Positions 25,476-34,235 of a stretch of DNA of 64,000 nucleotides are shown here, piece by piece. The position numbers were made by a program, and so were the translations under genes. The notes under the pieces are model-generated. The model was not told where the DNA came from. It saw only the letters and a list, made by a program, of their open reading frames with translations, and did not search any database. Position 1 is the stretch's first letter. Every line of letters starts with the position of its first letter. The DNA lies in the NCBI RefSeq assembly GCF_020708045.1, contig NZ_JAJFES010000019.1, positions 17,831 to 81,830 of the forward strand, in the 5' to 3' direction. The DNA comes from Massilia sp. IC2-278 (GTDB taxonomy: Bacteria > Pseudomonadota > Gammaproteobacteria > Burkholderiales > Burkholderiaceae_D).

Positions 25476-27059
25476 ATGACCAGTCCAATTTCATCCGGAT
25501 TCGCGCAGCAAGACCTCGAAGGCCGAAGCGTCAGGGATGTCGTCGAGTACAGTTCCGAGCAGGTGAACGATGCCTGGTGCCGCAAGATCTTCCGTAAGAT
25601 CCTGCAATCGCTCGAACTCCAGTACGCGATGCACATGCCGCACCGCGTCATCACGCCCGATACCATCGTGTTTCATGCGAACGGCGAGCCCTTGCTGATC
25701 TCGGACGATATCGATGCCGCTCCGGCACCCGAGTCGCGCCAGGCCGACGACTTGACGGCACTGGCGCGCGTCATCCACTACGCCATCACTAAAGAGCTCG
25801 CACCCACCGGGCCGTTGGCCGGACGCGCCGATGGCTATGGTGCCGCCCTGATTGCTACCGTCGATGCCTGTATGGACCCGGATCCGGCGCGGCGCCCGCC
25901 TTGTGTCGATGCGGTGCGCAGCATGCTCGGCATCGCTGCGTCCGCGCCGCCAGCCGGCGCCGTCACCGCGTCCGAGGTGCCAGCGCCGCGCGGCAACGAC
26001 CTCGCTGCACCGGTCATGACCGGGGTGAGCGGATCCGGCATGGTTGCCGTGCCTAATGCATCCGTGGCCGCTATCGGCAGTGTGCCTACAGGTGCGGCCG
26101 ACGACAGCGCCACCGGGGTAGTGGGCGCGCCAGTTGTGCCGGGCTTGCCGTCAACCGCGTCCACATCGGCGCAGTTACCATCGGGGCCCTTGTTGGCCGC
26201 CGCGTCTGCACCACCGGACGCGCAGGACGCAAACGTCGGAGTGCATCGTGCGGGTGCGCGCCGCGGCCAGCGCTGGGCCTTCGCAGCCGGTGGCGGAGCG
26301 ATTGCAGTCATGGTCGTCCTGTTGTTGTCTACTCAATTGCGCAATCCCGGCCCGCGCGAGCATGTGGTGTCGACGGCGCCGCAGGCCGCCGCTTCCTCGC
26401 ATCAGGGTCTGCCAGCGGCGGATTCCGGCGCCGCCTCCACGGGGACTGCGTCTACCGAAGCGCCGACGGCCCACATCGCCAACGCTGCGCCAGACGATCC
26501 GGGCCATACCGACGCACCCGTGACAGCGCCCGATGCAACGGGCAGCGCGGTCGGCGGCACGGCGAGCATTACGGACCCTGGCCTGAACGGGAATCCGGCA
26601 AGCGATCCTGTCGCTAATCCTGCCTCTGGCTCCTCGTCGCAGGGCGCGACACTAAGTGGAGGTACCGATCCGCAGGACGGCACGACCCGGGTCAAGTCCA
26701 GTCCGGCCGCTGCAAGCGGCAGCGTGGCGGCAAAGGGCCCGCCAGCCGCGTCCGCCCGCGCTGCCGCAGCGCCGCCACCGAAGGACGTCGCCGCCGTCCG
26801 CGCGCGTTCAGCCTTGCTGCCAAGCGCGGTGCCGGGCAAGGCCAGCTACCAACTGCAAATCGTGCCTTGGGGAGTCGTTTATGTGGATGGGGTCGAACAT
26901 GGTGTCAGCCCGCCACTCAGGCGCCTGGCGCTGACGCCGGGAAGGCATACGATCCGGATCACGAATCCGAAGTACCGCGACAGCATCCTCGAGTTCGAGA
27001 GCGCACAGACCACCAGCATTGGGAAGATCATCGTCGAGTTCACCGACGCTACCGAGTAA
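25476..27059 (+). CDS. Membrane pseudokinase with PEGA domain
   Basis: 527 residues. Residues 30-155 look like the C-lobe of a Ser/Thr protein kinase: HRVITPDTIVF stands where HRDIKPENIL is usual (catalytic Asp replaced by Val), LLISDDID replaces the DFG region, and a helical end with DPARRPPCVDAVRSML follows. The N-lobe with the glycine loop and ATP lysine is absent. A Pro/Ala/Ser-rich linker, one transmembrane helix (about 267-288) and another long Ala/Ser/Pro/Thr-rich linker lead to a C-terminal PEGA domain (GVVYVDGVEHGVSPPLRRL). Catalysis is unlikely; a scaffold or sensor role is inferred. The ATG has no clear ribosome-binding site. Confidence 0.7.
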   Translation: MTSPISSGFAQQDLEGRSVRDVVEYSSEQVNDAWCRKIFRKILQSLELQYAMHMPHRVITPDTIVFHANGEPLLISDDIDAAPAPESRQADDLTALARVIHYAITKELAPTGPLAGRADGYGAALIATVDACMDPDPARRPPCVDAVRSMLGIAASAPPAGAVTASEVPAPRGNDLAAPVMTGVSGSGMVAVPNASVAAIGSVPTGAADDSATGVVGAPVVPGLPSTASTSAQLPSGPLLAAASAPPDAQDANVGVHRAGARRGQRWAFAAGGGAIAVMVVLLLSTQLRNPGPREHVVSTAPQAAASSHQGLPAADSGAASTGTASTEAPTAHIANAAPDDPGHTDAPVTAPDATGSAVGGTASITDPGLNGNPASDPVANPASGSSSQGATLSGGTDPQDGTTRVKSSPAAASGSVAAKGPPAASARAAAAPPPKDVAAVRARSALLPSAVPGKASYQLQIVPWGVVYVDGVEHGVSPPLRRLALTPGRHTIRITNPKYRDSILEFESAQTTSIGKIIVEFTDATE

Positions 27060-27286
27060 GCAAAGCCTTCGCGCCGGCCGAATCTTCGATCCCCTGGTCG
27101 CGACTTGGCGCCAGCGTTCATTCAGCAGTCAAGTTAATGCATTGTTACAATACCGAGATGCGGTCCTTGGCCCTGAGCGTGATCGGGCTATATGCCGCGC
27201 ATCGTCTTTGGGCGGGAAAACCCTTCTGCAGAGGAGCTGGTGCTCTTCAAGATAATCGGGGTGCGCCTCCTGGAATTAGCAAAACA

Positions 27287-27892
27287 ATGATTTCAAAAAT
27301 ATGGCTCGCATTGGGCAAGTTCGTGTTCCTGGTCGTGTTGGCGATCGTGCTGGGCTACGGCATCGCCGCCTGGCGAGTCGCGGAGTTTGGAAATGAACGT
27401 TCAGACGAACCGGCCGATGCGGCGGTCGTACTCGGCGCTGCCGCCTGGGGCGACCAGCCATCTCCTGTGTACCGCGAGCGCCTCAACGAAGCACTGATGC
27501 TCTACCAGACGGGGAGGGTACGCTGGATCATCTTCACGGGCGGGACGCCGAAACCAGGCTATTTGACGGAAGCGGAAGTAGGCCGGAAATTTGCACTGGC
27601 TCACGGCATCCCCGCCAAGGCCATTCTGCTCGACACCGAATCCCGCAGCACGTGGCAAAACCTGACCAATGCAAAGAAGTTGATGACAACGGCGAGGCTG
27701 GACACGGTGCTCGTGGTGAGCGATCCGCTCCACATGCGCAGAGCCATGCGCATGGCTACCGATATCGGATTGCACGCAAAGCCGGCACCCACGACGTCGA
27801 GCCGCTACCAATCATGGCGTTATTGGAGCAACTTCCTGTGGCGCGAAACCTCGCTCTATCTCGCGTATATCGTGTTCAAGAAACTGACCTAG
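27287..27892 (+). CDS. YdcF/DUF218 family membrane protein
   Basis: A 201-residue protein with one N-terminal membrane helix (FVFLVVLAIVLGYGIAAW) and a DUF218 domain: DAAVVLGAAAWGDQPSPVYRERL (seen as DAAVVLGAAAW followed by SPVYRERL), WIIFTGGTP, SRSTWQNLTNAK and VVSDPLHMRRAM. The family includes SanA, ElyC and YdcF, linked to envelope integrity; the biochemical activity is not settled. The frame is open far upstream, but the ATG at 27287 places the membrane helix at the N-terminus as usual. It follows the pseudokinase gene by 227 bases on the same strand. Confidence 0.8.
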   Translation: MISKIWLALGKFVFLVVLAIVLGYGIAAWRVAEFGNERSDEPADAAVVLGAAAWGDQPSPVYRERLNEALMLYQTGRVRWIIFTGGTPKPGYLTEAEVGRKFALAHGIPAKAILLDTESRSTWQNLTNAKKLMTTARLDTVLVVSDPLHMRRAMRMATDIGLHAKPAPTTSSRYQSWRYWSNFLWRETSLYLAYIVFKKLT

Positions 27893-27982
27893 CATTGACT
27901 GCCAATGCGATCGCCTACATAGCCAGGCCAGAAGCATCAGCACGGATCAGAGCCGTCTTTTGAGTTGAAGTCCCAAATAAGA

Positions 27983-28020
27983 AACGCCGGCGCGACATAA
28001 ATCGCAGCCGGCGTTTTTCG
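27983..28020. terminator. Bidirectional terminator
   Basis: AACGCCGGC (27983-27991) pairs with GCCGGCGTT (28007-28015), with an inner GCGA/TCGC pairing. Five T residues follow on the plus strand and a T-rich tail on the minus strand. It separates the YdcF gene from the converging glutaryl-CoA dehydrogenase gene. Confidence 0.9.
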
Positions 28021-28031
28021 TAGGGCAGGGC

Positions 28032-29207
28032 TTAGAACGCAGCAATACCGGTTTGTGCACGACCCAGTATCAGTGCATGAATATCATGCGTACCTTCATA
28101 GGTATTCACCACCTCCAGGTTCACCATGTGGCGAATGATCCCGAACTCGTCCGAAATACCATTCCCGCCCAGCATGTCGCGTGCGGTACGAGCGATATCC
28201 AGCGACTTGCCGCACGAATTGCGCTTCATGATCGAGGTGATCTCGACCGCCGCCGTGCCTTCGTCTTTCATGCGGCCCAGGCGCAGGCAGCCTTGCAGGC
28301 CCAGGGTGATCTCGGTCTGCATGTCGGCCAGTTTCTTCTGCACCAGCTGGTTCGCCGCCAGGGGTTTACCGAACTGGTTGCGGTCCATGGTGTACTGGCG
28401 CGCCGTATGCCAGCAGGCTTCGGCCGCACCCAGCGCACCCCAGGCGATGCCATAGCGCGCCGAGTTCAGGCAGGTGAACGGACCCTTCAGGCCGCGCACG
28501 TCCGGGAAGGCATTCTCTTCAGGGCAGAACACATTGTCCATCACGATCTCGCCGGTGATAGACGAACGCAGGCCGAACTTGCCGTGAATCGCAGGAGCCG
28601 ACAGACCTTCCATACCCTTTTCCAGCACGAAGCCGCGGATCGCGCCTTCATCGTCCTTGGCCCACACCACGAACACATCCGCCACCGGCGAATTCGTGAT
28701 CCACATCTTCGAGCCGGTCAGAGAGTAACCACCGTCCACTTTGCGCGCACGGGTCACCATCGAACCCGGGTCCGAACCGTGGTTCGGTTCCGTCAAACCG
28801 AAACAGCCGATCCATTCGCCGGTGGCCAGCTTCGGCAGATACTTCTGCTTGGTCGCTTCGTTGCCGAACTCGTAGATCGGCACCATCACCAGCGACGACT
28901 GCACGCTCATCATCGAGCGGTAGCCCGAGTCCACGCGCTCGACTTCGCGCGCGATCAGGCCGTAGGCGACGTAATTCAGCCCAGGGCCGCCGTACTGTTC
29001 CGGAATGGTCGGGCCGAGGAGACCCAGTTCGCCCATCTCGCGGAAGATCGAGGTGTCCATGGTCTCGTGGCGGAAGGCATCGAGGATGCGTGGCTGCAGC
29101 TTGTCCTGGCAGTAGGCAGCGGCCGCGTCGCGCACCATGCGCTCGTCGTCGGTCAGTTGCTGGTCGAGCAGCAGGGGGTCGTCCCAGTGGAAAGCCGTTT
29201 TGGTCAT
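28032..29207 (-). CDS. gcdH: Glutaryl-CoA dehydrogenase
   Basis: A 391-residue acyl-CoA dehydrogenase. Its C-terminal end VVNTYEGTHDIHALILGRAQTG carries the catalytic base Glu371 in the EGTHDIH context typical of glutaryl-CoA dehydrogenases. FAD and substrate segments CFGLTEPNHGSDPGSM and GSKMWITNSPVADVFVVW are also typical. It converts glutaryl-CoA to crotonyl-CoA and CO2, passing electrons to ETF. The start has AGAGACCATC upstream. It closes the leftward unit that starts with the IclR gene and lies 24 bases after the ETF-QO gene, which takes electrons from the same ETF pool. Other acyl-CoA dehydrogenases are much less likely given these motifs. Confidence 0.94.
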   Translation of the reverse strand: MTKTAFHWDDPLLLDQQLTDDERMVRDAAAAYCQDKLQPRILDAFRHETMDTSIFREMGELGLLGPTIPEQYGGPGLNYVAYGLIAREVERVDSGYRSMMSVQSSLVMVPIYEFGNEATKQKYLPKLATGEWIGCFGLTEPNHGSDPGSMVTRARKVDGGYSLTGSKMWITNSPVADVFVVWAKDDEGAIRGFVLEKGMEGLSAPAIHGKFGLRSSITGEIVMDNVFCPEENAFPDVRGLKGPFTCLNSARYGIAWGALGAAEACWHTARQYTMDRNQFGKPLAANQLVQKKLADMQTEITLGLQGCLRLGRMKDEGTAAVEITSIMKRNSCGKSLDIARTARDMLGGNGISDEFGIIRHMVNLEVVNTYEGTHDIHALILGRAQTGIAAF

Positions 29208-29231
29208 GATGGTCTCTTCTTCAAAAATGGT

Positions 29232-30896
29232 TTACATGTTCGGGTAGTTCGGGCCGCCGCCGCCTTCCGGCGTCACCCAGACGATGTTCTGGGTCGGGTC
29301 CTTGATGTCGCAGGTCTTGCAGTGCACGCAGTTCTGGGCGTTGATCTGCAGGCGGTCCTCGCCCGCGTCGCTCTTCACGTACTCGTACACGCCGGCAGGG
29401 CAGTAGCGCCCCTCCGGTCCCGCATACTTGGCCAGGTTGATCTGCACCGGCACGGCCGGGTTCTTCAGCGTCAGGTGCACCGGCTGGTCTTCGGCGTGGT
29501 TCGTGTTCGAGATGAACACCGACGACAGCTTGTCGAAGGTGAGCTTCCCGTCCGGCTTCGGATACACGATCGGCTGGAAGTCCGAAGCCGGGCGCAAACA
29601 CTCGTGGTCCGCGTGCTTGTGGCGCAGGGTCCAGGGCGCCTTGCCCTTGAAGACCATCTGGTCGATGCCGGTCATGACGGTGCCCAGGTACAGGCCCTTG
29701 CTCATCCACGGCTTGAAGTTGCGGGCAACGTACAGTTCTTCGTGCAGCCACGATTGCTTGAAGGCGACCGGGTAGCTGCTCAATTCATCGTGCTGGCGCC
29801 CCGCGCCCAGCGCCGCAAAGGCCGATTCCGCCGCCAGCATGCCGGTCTTGATCGCACCATGGCTGCCCTTGATGCGGCTGGTGTTCAGGAAGCCCGCATC
29901 GCAGCCGATCAGGCAGCCGCCCGGGAACACGGTTTTCGGCAGCGACTGCAGCCCGCCCGCCGTGATCGCGCGCGCACCATACGAGATGCGCTTGCCGCCC
30001 TCAAAGAAGTGACGGATCGCCGGATGCGTTTTATAGCGCTGGAATTCCTCGTACGGCGACAGATACGGGTTTTGGTAGGCCAGGCCCACCACGAAGCCCA
30101 CCGCCACCTGGTTGTTCTCCAGGTGATACAGGAAGGAGCCGCCGTAGGTGTCGTTATCGAGCGGCCAGCCGGCCGTGTGGATCACCAGGCCCGGCTTGTG
30201 TTTCGCTGGGTCGATCTCCCACAGCTCCTTGATGCCGATGCCGTAGGTTTGCGGGTCGGCGTCCTTGTTCAGCTCATACTTGGCCATCAGCTGCTTGCCG
30301 AGGTGGCCGCGTGAACCTTCGGCGAAGAAGGTGTACTTCGCATGCAGCTCCATCCCGAGCTGGAAGTCCGGCCCCGGTTCGCCATCGCGCTTCACCCCCA
30401 TGTTCCCGGTGGCGACGCCTTTCACCGAACCATCCTCGTTGTAGAGGATTTCGGCGGCAGGGAAGCCGGGGAAGATCTCGACGCCCAGCGCTTCGGCCTG
30501 CTGGCCCAGCCAGCGCGTCACATTCGCCAGCGAAATCACGTAGTTGCCGTGATTGGTCAGCATCTTCGGCACCATGAAACCGGGCGTGCGGATCGCCTTG
30601 GTCTCGGTGAGGAACAGCACTTGGTCTTCGGTCACTGGGGTGTGCAGCGGCGCCCCGAGCTCTTTCCAGTTCGGGAAGAGTTCATTGAGCGCAATCGGGT
30701 CCATCACCGCGCCCGACAGGATGTGGGCGCCGATTTCTCCGCCTTTTTCCAGCACGCAGACCGACACTTCCTGGCCCTTGTCGGCGGCCAGCTGCTTCAG
30801 GCGGATCGCGGCCGACAAGCCCGCAGGCCCGCCGCCGACGATCACCACGTCGTATTCCATCGACTCGCGCGGACCGTATTCTTCCAACAGACTCAT
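29232..30896 (-). CDS. Electron transfer flavoprotein-ubiquinone oxidoreductase
   Basis: A 554-residue protein. It has an N-terminal FAD-binding motif VIVGGGPAGLSAAIRL, the long middle part with GGSFLYHLENNQVAVGFVVG and GCDAGFLNTSRIKGSHGAI, and a C-terminal [4Fe-4S] site made by the Cys of GRYCPAGVYEYV and CVHCKTCDIKDPTQNI. This is the full-length ETF-QO fold, membrane-associated, which carries electrons from ETF to ubiquinone. It lies between the ABC transporter and glutaryl-CoA dehydrogenase, so it serves the beta-oxidation dehydrogenases of this locus. The ETF subunits themselves are not in the window. Confidence 0.95.
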   Translation of the reverse strand: MSLLEEYGPRESMEYDVVIVGGGPAGLSAAIRLKQLAADKGQEVSVCVLEKGGEIGAHILSGAVMDPIALNELFPNWKELGAPLHTPVTEDQVLFLTETKAIRTPGFMVPKMLTNHGNYVISLANVTRWLGQQAEALGVEIFPGFPAAEILYNEDGSVKGVATGNMGVKRDGEPGPDFQLGMELHAKYTFFAEGSRGHLGKQLMAKYELNKDADPQTYGIGIKELWEIDPAKHKPGLVIHTAGWPLDNDTYGGSFLYHLENNQVAVGFVVGLAYQNPYLSPYEEFQRYKTHPAIRHFFEGGKRISYGARAITAGGLQSLPKTVFPGGCLIGCDAGFLNTSRIKGSHGAIKTGMLAAESAFAALGAGRQHDELSSYPVAFKQSWLHEELYVARNFKPWMSKGLYLGTVMTGIDQMVFKGKAPWTLRHKHADHECLRPASDFQPIVYPKPDGKLTFDKLSSVFISNTNHAEDQPVHLTLKNPAVPVQINLAKYAGPEGRYCPAGVYEYVKSDAGEDRLQINAQNCVHCKTCDIKDPTQNIVWVTPEGGGGPNYPNM

Positions 30897-30911
30897 ATCA
30901 AAACACTCCGA

Positions 30912-31613
30912 TCAGCGCGCGAAATACAGATCGTGCAGGTGGTCCAGGCTGACCTCGGACGCGGCCTGCGACAGCACCACTTTCCCGCTCTGCATCAGGT
31001 ACACGTGGTCGGCCACGCCCACCGCGCGGTGGGTGTTCTGCTCGACCAGGATGATGGTGCGGCCATCCTGCTTCAGGCGTCCCAGAATCTCGAACAGTTC
31101 GTTCACCATCACCGGCGCCAGGCCGAGCGAAGGCTCGTCGATGATCAGGACCTTCGGGTCGCTCATCAGGCCGCGCGCCATGGCCAGCATCTGCGCCTCG
31201 CCGCCCGAGAGCGAACCGGCCAGCTGCTTGCGGCGTTCGCGCAGGCGCGGGAACATGACATACGATTTTTCCAGGTTGGCCGCGGCGCCTGCGCGATGCT
31301 GTGGCGAGAAGGCGCCCATCATCAGGTTTTCCTCGACCGTCATGTCGCGGAAGACCATGCGGCCTTCCGGGATCATGGCCATCGAGACCAGGTTCATGTC
31401 CCAGGTCGGCATGCCGTTGAGCGGCTTGCCATCCAGGGTGATCGACCCCTGCGACACCGGGATCAGGCCCATGATGGCGCGCAGCAGGGTGGTCTTGCCG
31501 GCGCCGTTCTGGCCGATGATGGTGGTCAGCTTGCCTGGCTGGACGCTGAGCGACAGGTCCCACAGCACGTTGATGGCGCCGTAGCCCGCGCGTACGTTTT
31601 GAACTTCTAACAT
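30912..31613 (-). CDS. livF: Branched-chain-type ABC transporter ATPase (LivF-like)
   Basis: A 233-residue ATPase: Walker A GQNGAGKTTL, signature LSGGEAQMLAMARGLM, Walker B KVLIIDEPSLGLAP, and a short C-terminus as in LivF. The ATG 31613 (MLEVQNVRAGYG) is chosen because the frame upstream is non-conserved and overlaps livG. It pairs with livG as the two ATP-binding subunits of a LIV/HAAT importer. Its position next to ETF-QO and glutaryl-CoA dehydrogenase genes suggests an organic acid rather than an amino acid as cargo; this is inference. Confidence 0.9.
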   Translation of the reverse strand: MLEVQNVRAGYGAINVLWDLSLSVQPGKLTTIIGQNGAGKTTLLRAIMGLIPVSQGSITLDGKPLNGMPTWDMNLVSMAMIPEGRMVFRDMTVEENLMMGAFSPQHRAGAAANLEKSYVMFPRLRERRKQLAGSLSGGEAQMLAMARGLMSDPKVLIIDEPSLGLAPVMVNELFEILGRLKQDGRTIILVEQNTHRAVGVADHVYLMQSGKVVLSQAASEVSLDHLHDLYFAR

Positions 31614-31614
31614 C

Positions 31615-32319
31615 TCAGCCTCCCGTATAACTCTTGATGACGGCCGGGTCGCTGAACACCTGGGCCGGCGTGCCCTCGGCAATCAGCCCGCCGAAGTTCA
31701 GCACGGCGACGCGTTCGCACAGATTGCTGATGGTCTCGATGTCGTGTTCGATGATCACGATCCCGACTGCGAACTCCTTGTGCAAATCCTTCAGCATGTT
31801 CATGAAGGCGCGCTTGCCGTTGGTTTCCAGGCCGGCCAGCACTTCGTCCAGCAGCAGCAGCTTCGGATTGGTCGACAGGGCTTTCGCCACTTCCAAGGCT
31901 TTGAGTTCCGTCAGCGCCAGGCCCGTGGACGCGTCGCGTTCCGACTTGGCCGCCAGGTTGGTAAAGGCGAGGATCTCGTCGATGCGCTTCTGGTCGATGG
32001 AACCGGTGCCGAAGCGCTGGGCCACTTCCAGGTTCTGGCGCACCGTCAGCTCGTGCATCGGCTGCGGAATCTGGAAGGTACGGCCGATGCCCATGCGGGC
32101 ACGCTGGTACATCGGCGCCTTCAGCACGTCGGTGCCGTTGAAGACGATGCGGCCGGTGGTCGGGCGTACCAGGCCGGAAATGGCGTTGAACAGGGTGGTC
32201 TTGCCGGCGCCGTTGGCGCCGACCAGGCCGACGACGTCGCCGGTACCCACCGACAGGGTCACGTCATTGACCGCCGTGAGGCCGCCGAAGCGGACGGTGA
32301 CGTTTTCAAGCTGCAGCAT
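31615..32319 (-). CDS. livG: Branched-chain-type ABC transporter ATPase (LivG-like)
   Basis: A 234-residue ATPase. It has MLQLENVTVRFGGLTAVNDV, Walker A GANGAGKTTLFNAISG, the LivG-type GIGRTFQIPQPMHELTV and Walker B KLLLLDEVLAGLETN, which keeps Asp and Glu. The signature region TGLALTELKALEVAKAL departs from the canonical LSGGQ, ALTELK standing in its place; this is common among such LivG proteins. ATG 32319 overlaps the livM stop by 14 bases, and livF starts one base after its stop. Confidence 0.9.
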   Translation of the reverse strand: MLQLENVTVRFGGLTAVNDVTLSVGTGDVVGLVGANGAGKTTLFNAISGLVRPTTGRIVFNGTDVLKAPMYQRARMGIGRTFQIPQPMHELTVRQNLEVAQRFGTGSIDQKRIDEILAFTNLAAKSERDASTGLALTELKALEVAKALSTNPKLLLLDEVLAGLETNGKRAFMNMLKDLHKEFAVGIVIIEHDIETISNLCERVAVLNFGGLIAEGTPAQVFSDPAVIKSYTGG

Positions 32320-33259
32320 CTTTTTTCCTCTTGAACTTGCGGAACAGGCCAAGCAGGCCATCCGGGCTGGCGATGATCATCACCACCAGGACCAGGCCGA
32401 GCACCAGCTGGTGGCCGGTCGGCATGATGTTCTTCACGAACAGCTGGTCGACCAGGTAGACCACGACGGCGCCGATCAGCGGGCCGGTGATGGTGCGGTA
32501 GCCGCCGAAGATGGCCGCCACGATCGGGATCGTCACCCACAGCGCGCTGAAGGCGTAATCCGGCTCGAGGAAGTTGATGTAGTGGGCGTTGAAGGCGCCG
32601 ACCACGCCGCACATGAAGGCCGAGACCAGCAGCATCAGCGCTTTCAGCAGGGTGTTGTTCACGCCTACCACGCGGGTCGCGTCTTCGCTGTCGTGCATGG
32701 CGCGCAGGGCCAGGCCTTGCGGGCTGCGGCGGATGCGGTCGTAGATCCAGGCAAACACCAGCACGATGGTCAGGATCACCAGGTAGTTGCCGATCTTGGT
32801 CGAGAAGTCGATCCCGAACAGGGTCGGCAGCTGCGGAATGCTGGCGATGCCGGCCGAACCGCCGGTCACCGATTCCCACTCGGTGGCGAGGATGCGGAAG
32901 ATGTGGGCGTAGGCCAAAATCGCCAGTGCGAAGTAGGGGCCGCGCAGGCGCAGCACCGGCAGCATCAGCACCGCCGACACCACGGCGCCAACGCCGCCCA
33001 TCAGCAGGCCGAGGAAGATCGGCAGGCCATGCTGCATGCTCAGCACCGCCGACGTGTAGGCGCCGACACCGAAGAAGGCTGCGTGGCCGAAGCTCACCAT
33101 GCCGCCCAGGTTACCGAGCAGGGCCCACGACAGGGCGATACCGCCGATGACGAGCGAGGCGATCACCAGCGACATCACGTAGGCGTCGCCGCCCAGCAGC
33201 ACCGGGACCAGGATATACACCGCCAGCAGGACGGCAATGAGTAACTTATTGATTTTCAT
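32306..33259 (-). CDS. livM: Branched-chain-type ABC transporter permease (LivM-like)
   Basis: A 317-residue integral membrane protein with about nine to ten helices. It carries the family segment GMVSFGHAAFFGVGAYTSAVL and the cytoplasmic coupling loop SPQGLALRAMHDSEDATRVVG. It forms the importer pore with LivH. It overlaps both neighbours (4 bases with livH as ATGA, 14 with livG), so the four genes are translationally coupled. Confidence 0.92.
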   Translation of the reverse strand: MKINKLLIAVLLAVYILVPVLLGGDAYVMSLVIASLVIGGIALSWALLGNLGGMVSFGHAAFFGVGAYTSAVLSMQHGLPIFLGLLMGGVGAVVSAVLMLPVLRLRGPYFALAILAYAHIFRILATEWESVTGGSAGIASIPQLPTLFGIDFSTKIGNYLVILTIVLVFAWIYDRIRRSPQGLALRAMHDSEDATRVVGVNNTLLKALMLLVSAFMCGVVGAFNAHYINFLEPDYAFSALWVTIPIVAAIFGGYRTITGPLIGAVVVYLVDQLFVKNIMPTGHQLVLGLVLVVMIIASPDGLLGLFRKFKRKKDAAA

Positions 33260-34128
33260 CCGCGCCTCCGGGCAGCACCAAACAGACCGTTCGGCATGAC
33301 GAACAACACCAGCAGGAACAGACCCATGCCGGCCAACTCTTGCAGCGCCGAGCTGGCGAGCGTGACGGTCAGCGACTCGGCAATGCCCAGCAGGACTGCG
33401 CCGATCAGCACACCCGGGATCGAGCCGATACCGGCCAGCACGGTGATGATGAAGGCTTTCACGGTCAGCACGCCGCCGTAGGCAGGGGTGATGACGCCGT
33501 AGCTAAAGAGGGCGACGCCGGCGAAGGCGGCCAGGATGCCGGCCACGATGAACGACACCAGTTCGGTCTTGCCCGGGTTGATGCCCATGAGTTTGGCGGC
33601 GTCGCGGTTGCTCGACACGGCGCGCACGGCGCGGCCATACCAGGAGCGCGACAGCCACCACCAGAGGGCGACGATCAGCACGATGCTCACGCCGAAGAAC
33701 AGCACTTCGGAACGCATCGAGTACAGTTCGCCGACCACGAAGGCTTCCTGCATCCAGCTCGAGCTGGTGGCGCGCACGTCGGCGCTCCAGATCATCAGCA
33801 CCAGGTTGGTCAGGATCACGCCGACGCCATAGGTCAGGGTGAGCGAATTGATTTCGCGGTTGGTCTTGATTTTGCCGACCACGAAGTAAAGAAGGGCGGA
33901 GGTGATCGTCACGATGATCACCGCGGCCGGGATGGCCATGATTGGATTCCAGCCGAGTTTCGATTCGACCGTGTAGGCGATGTACGCCGCCAGCAGTACC
34001 AGTTCGCCGTGTGCCAGGTTGATCACTTTCATGGCGCCGAAGACCAGCGCCAGGCCAAGTGCGATCAGGGCGTACGACCCGCCCTGTAACAGCCCGGAAT
34101 ACACGGCTTGTAAGATCAAGTCCGTCAT
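33256..34128 (-). CDS. livH: Branched-chain-type ABC transporter permease (LivH-like)
   Basis: A 290-residue membrane protein. The N-terminal stretch LQAVYSGLLQGGSYALIALGLALVFGAMKVINLAHGEL (seen in two parts, GGSYALIALGLALVFG and MKVINLAHGEL) is typical of LivH, as is the coupling region YGRAVRAVSSNRDAAKLMGI. It heads the HMGF segment. Upstream, a hairpin and a short palindrome separate it from livK, as is usual where the binding protein must be made in excess. Confidence 0.92.
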   Translation of the reverse strand: MTDLILQAVYSGLLQGGSYALIALGLALVFGAMKVINLAHGELVLLAAYIAYTVESKLGWNPIMAIPAAVIIVTITSALLYFVVGKIKTNREINSLTLTYGVGVILTNLVLMIWSADVRATSSSWMQEAFVVGELYSMRSEVLFFGVSIVLIVALWWWLSRSWYGRAVRAVSSNRDAAKLMGINPGKTELVSFIVAGILAAFAGVALFSYGVITPAYGGVLTVKAFIITVLAGIGSIPGVLIGAVLLGIAESLTVTLASSALQELAGMGLFLLVLFVMPNGLFGAARRRG

Positions 34129-34151
34129 TTCTGCATTCCCATCGAATTCGT

Positions 34152-34174
34152 GCGGGCAGGGGAGTCCTGCCCGC
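34152..34174 (-). repeat. Intercistronic hairpin livK-livH
   Basis: GCGGGCAGG and CCTGCCCGC form a perfect 9-bp stem with a 5-base loop in the gap between the livK stop and livH start. No T run follows, so partial termination or 3' end protection of the livK message is more likely than full termination. A separate 14-base palindrome CTCTATATATAGAG lies at 34203-34216. Confidence 0.7.
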
Positions 34175-34235
34175 TTACTTCAAACTACGGTTGCGGGTAA
34201 CGCTCTATATATAGAGGAGACCAGCGAGAAGCGTA

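Noticed and set aside
28053..30314. A 753-codon open frame opposite glutaryl-CoA dehydrogenase and ETF-QO genes
   Set aside because: Antisense shadow spanning two real genes, low-complexity composition, no domain.
31615..32319. Non-canonical signature in the first LivG as evidence of an inactive ATPase
   Set aside because: Walker A and B are intact, and LivG-type proteins often vary at this position.
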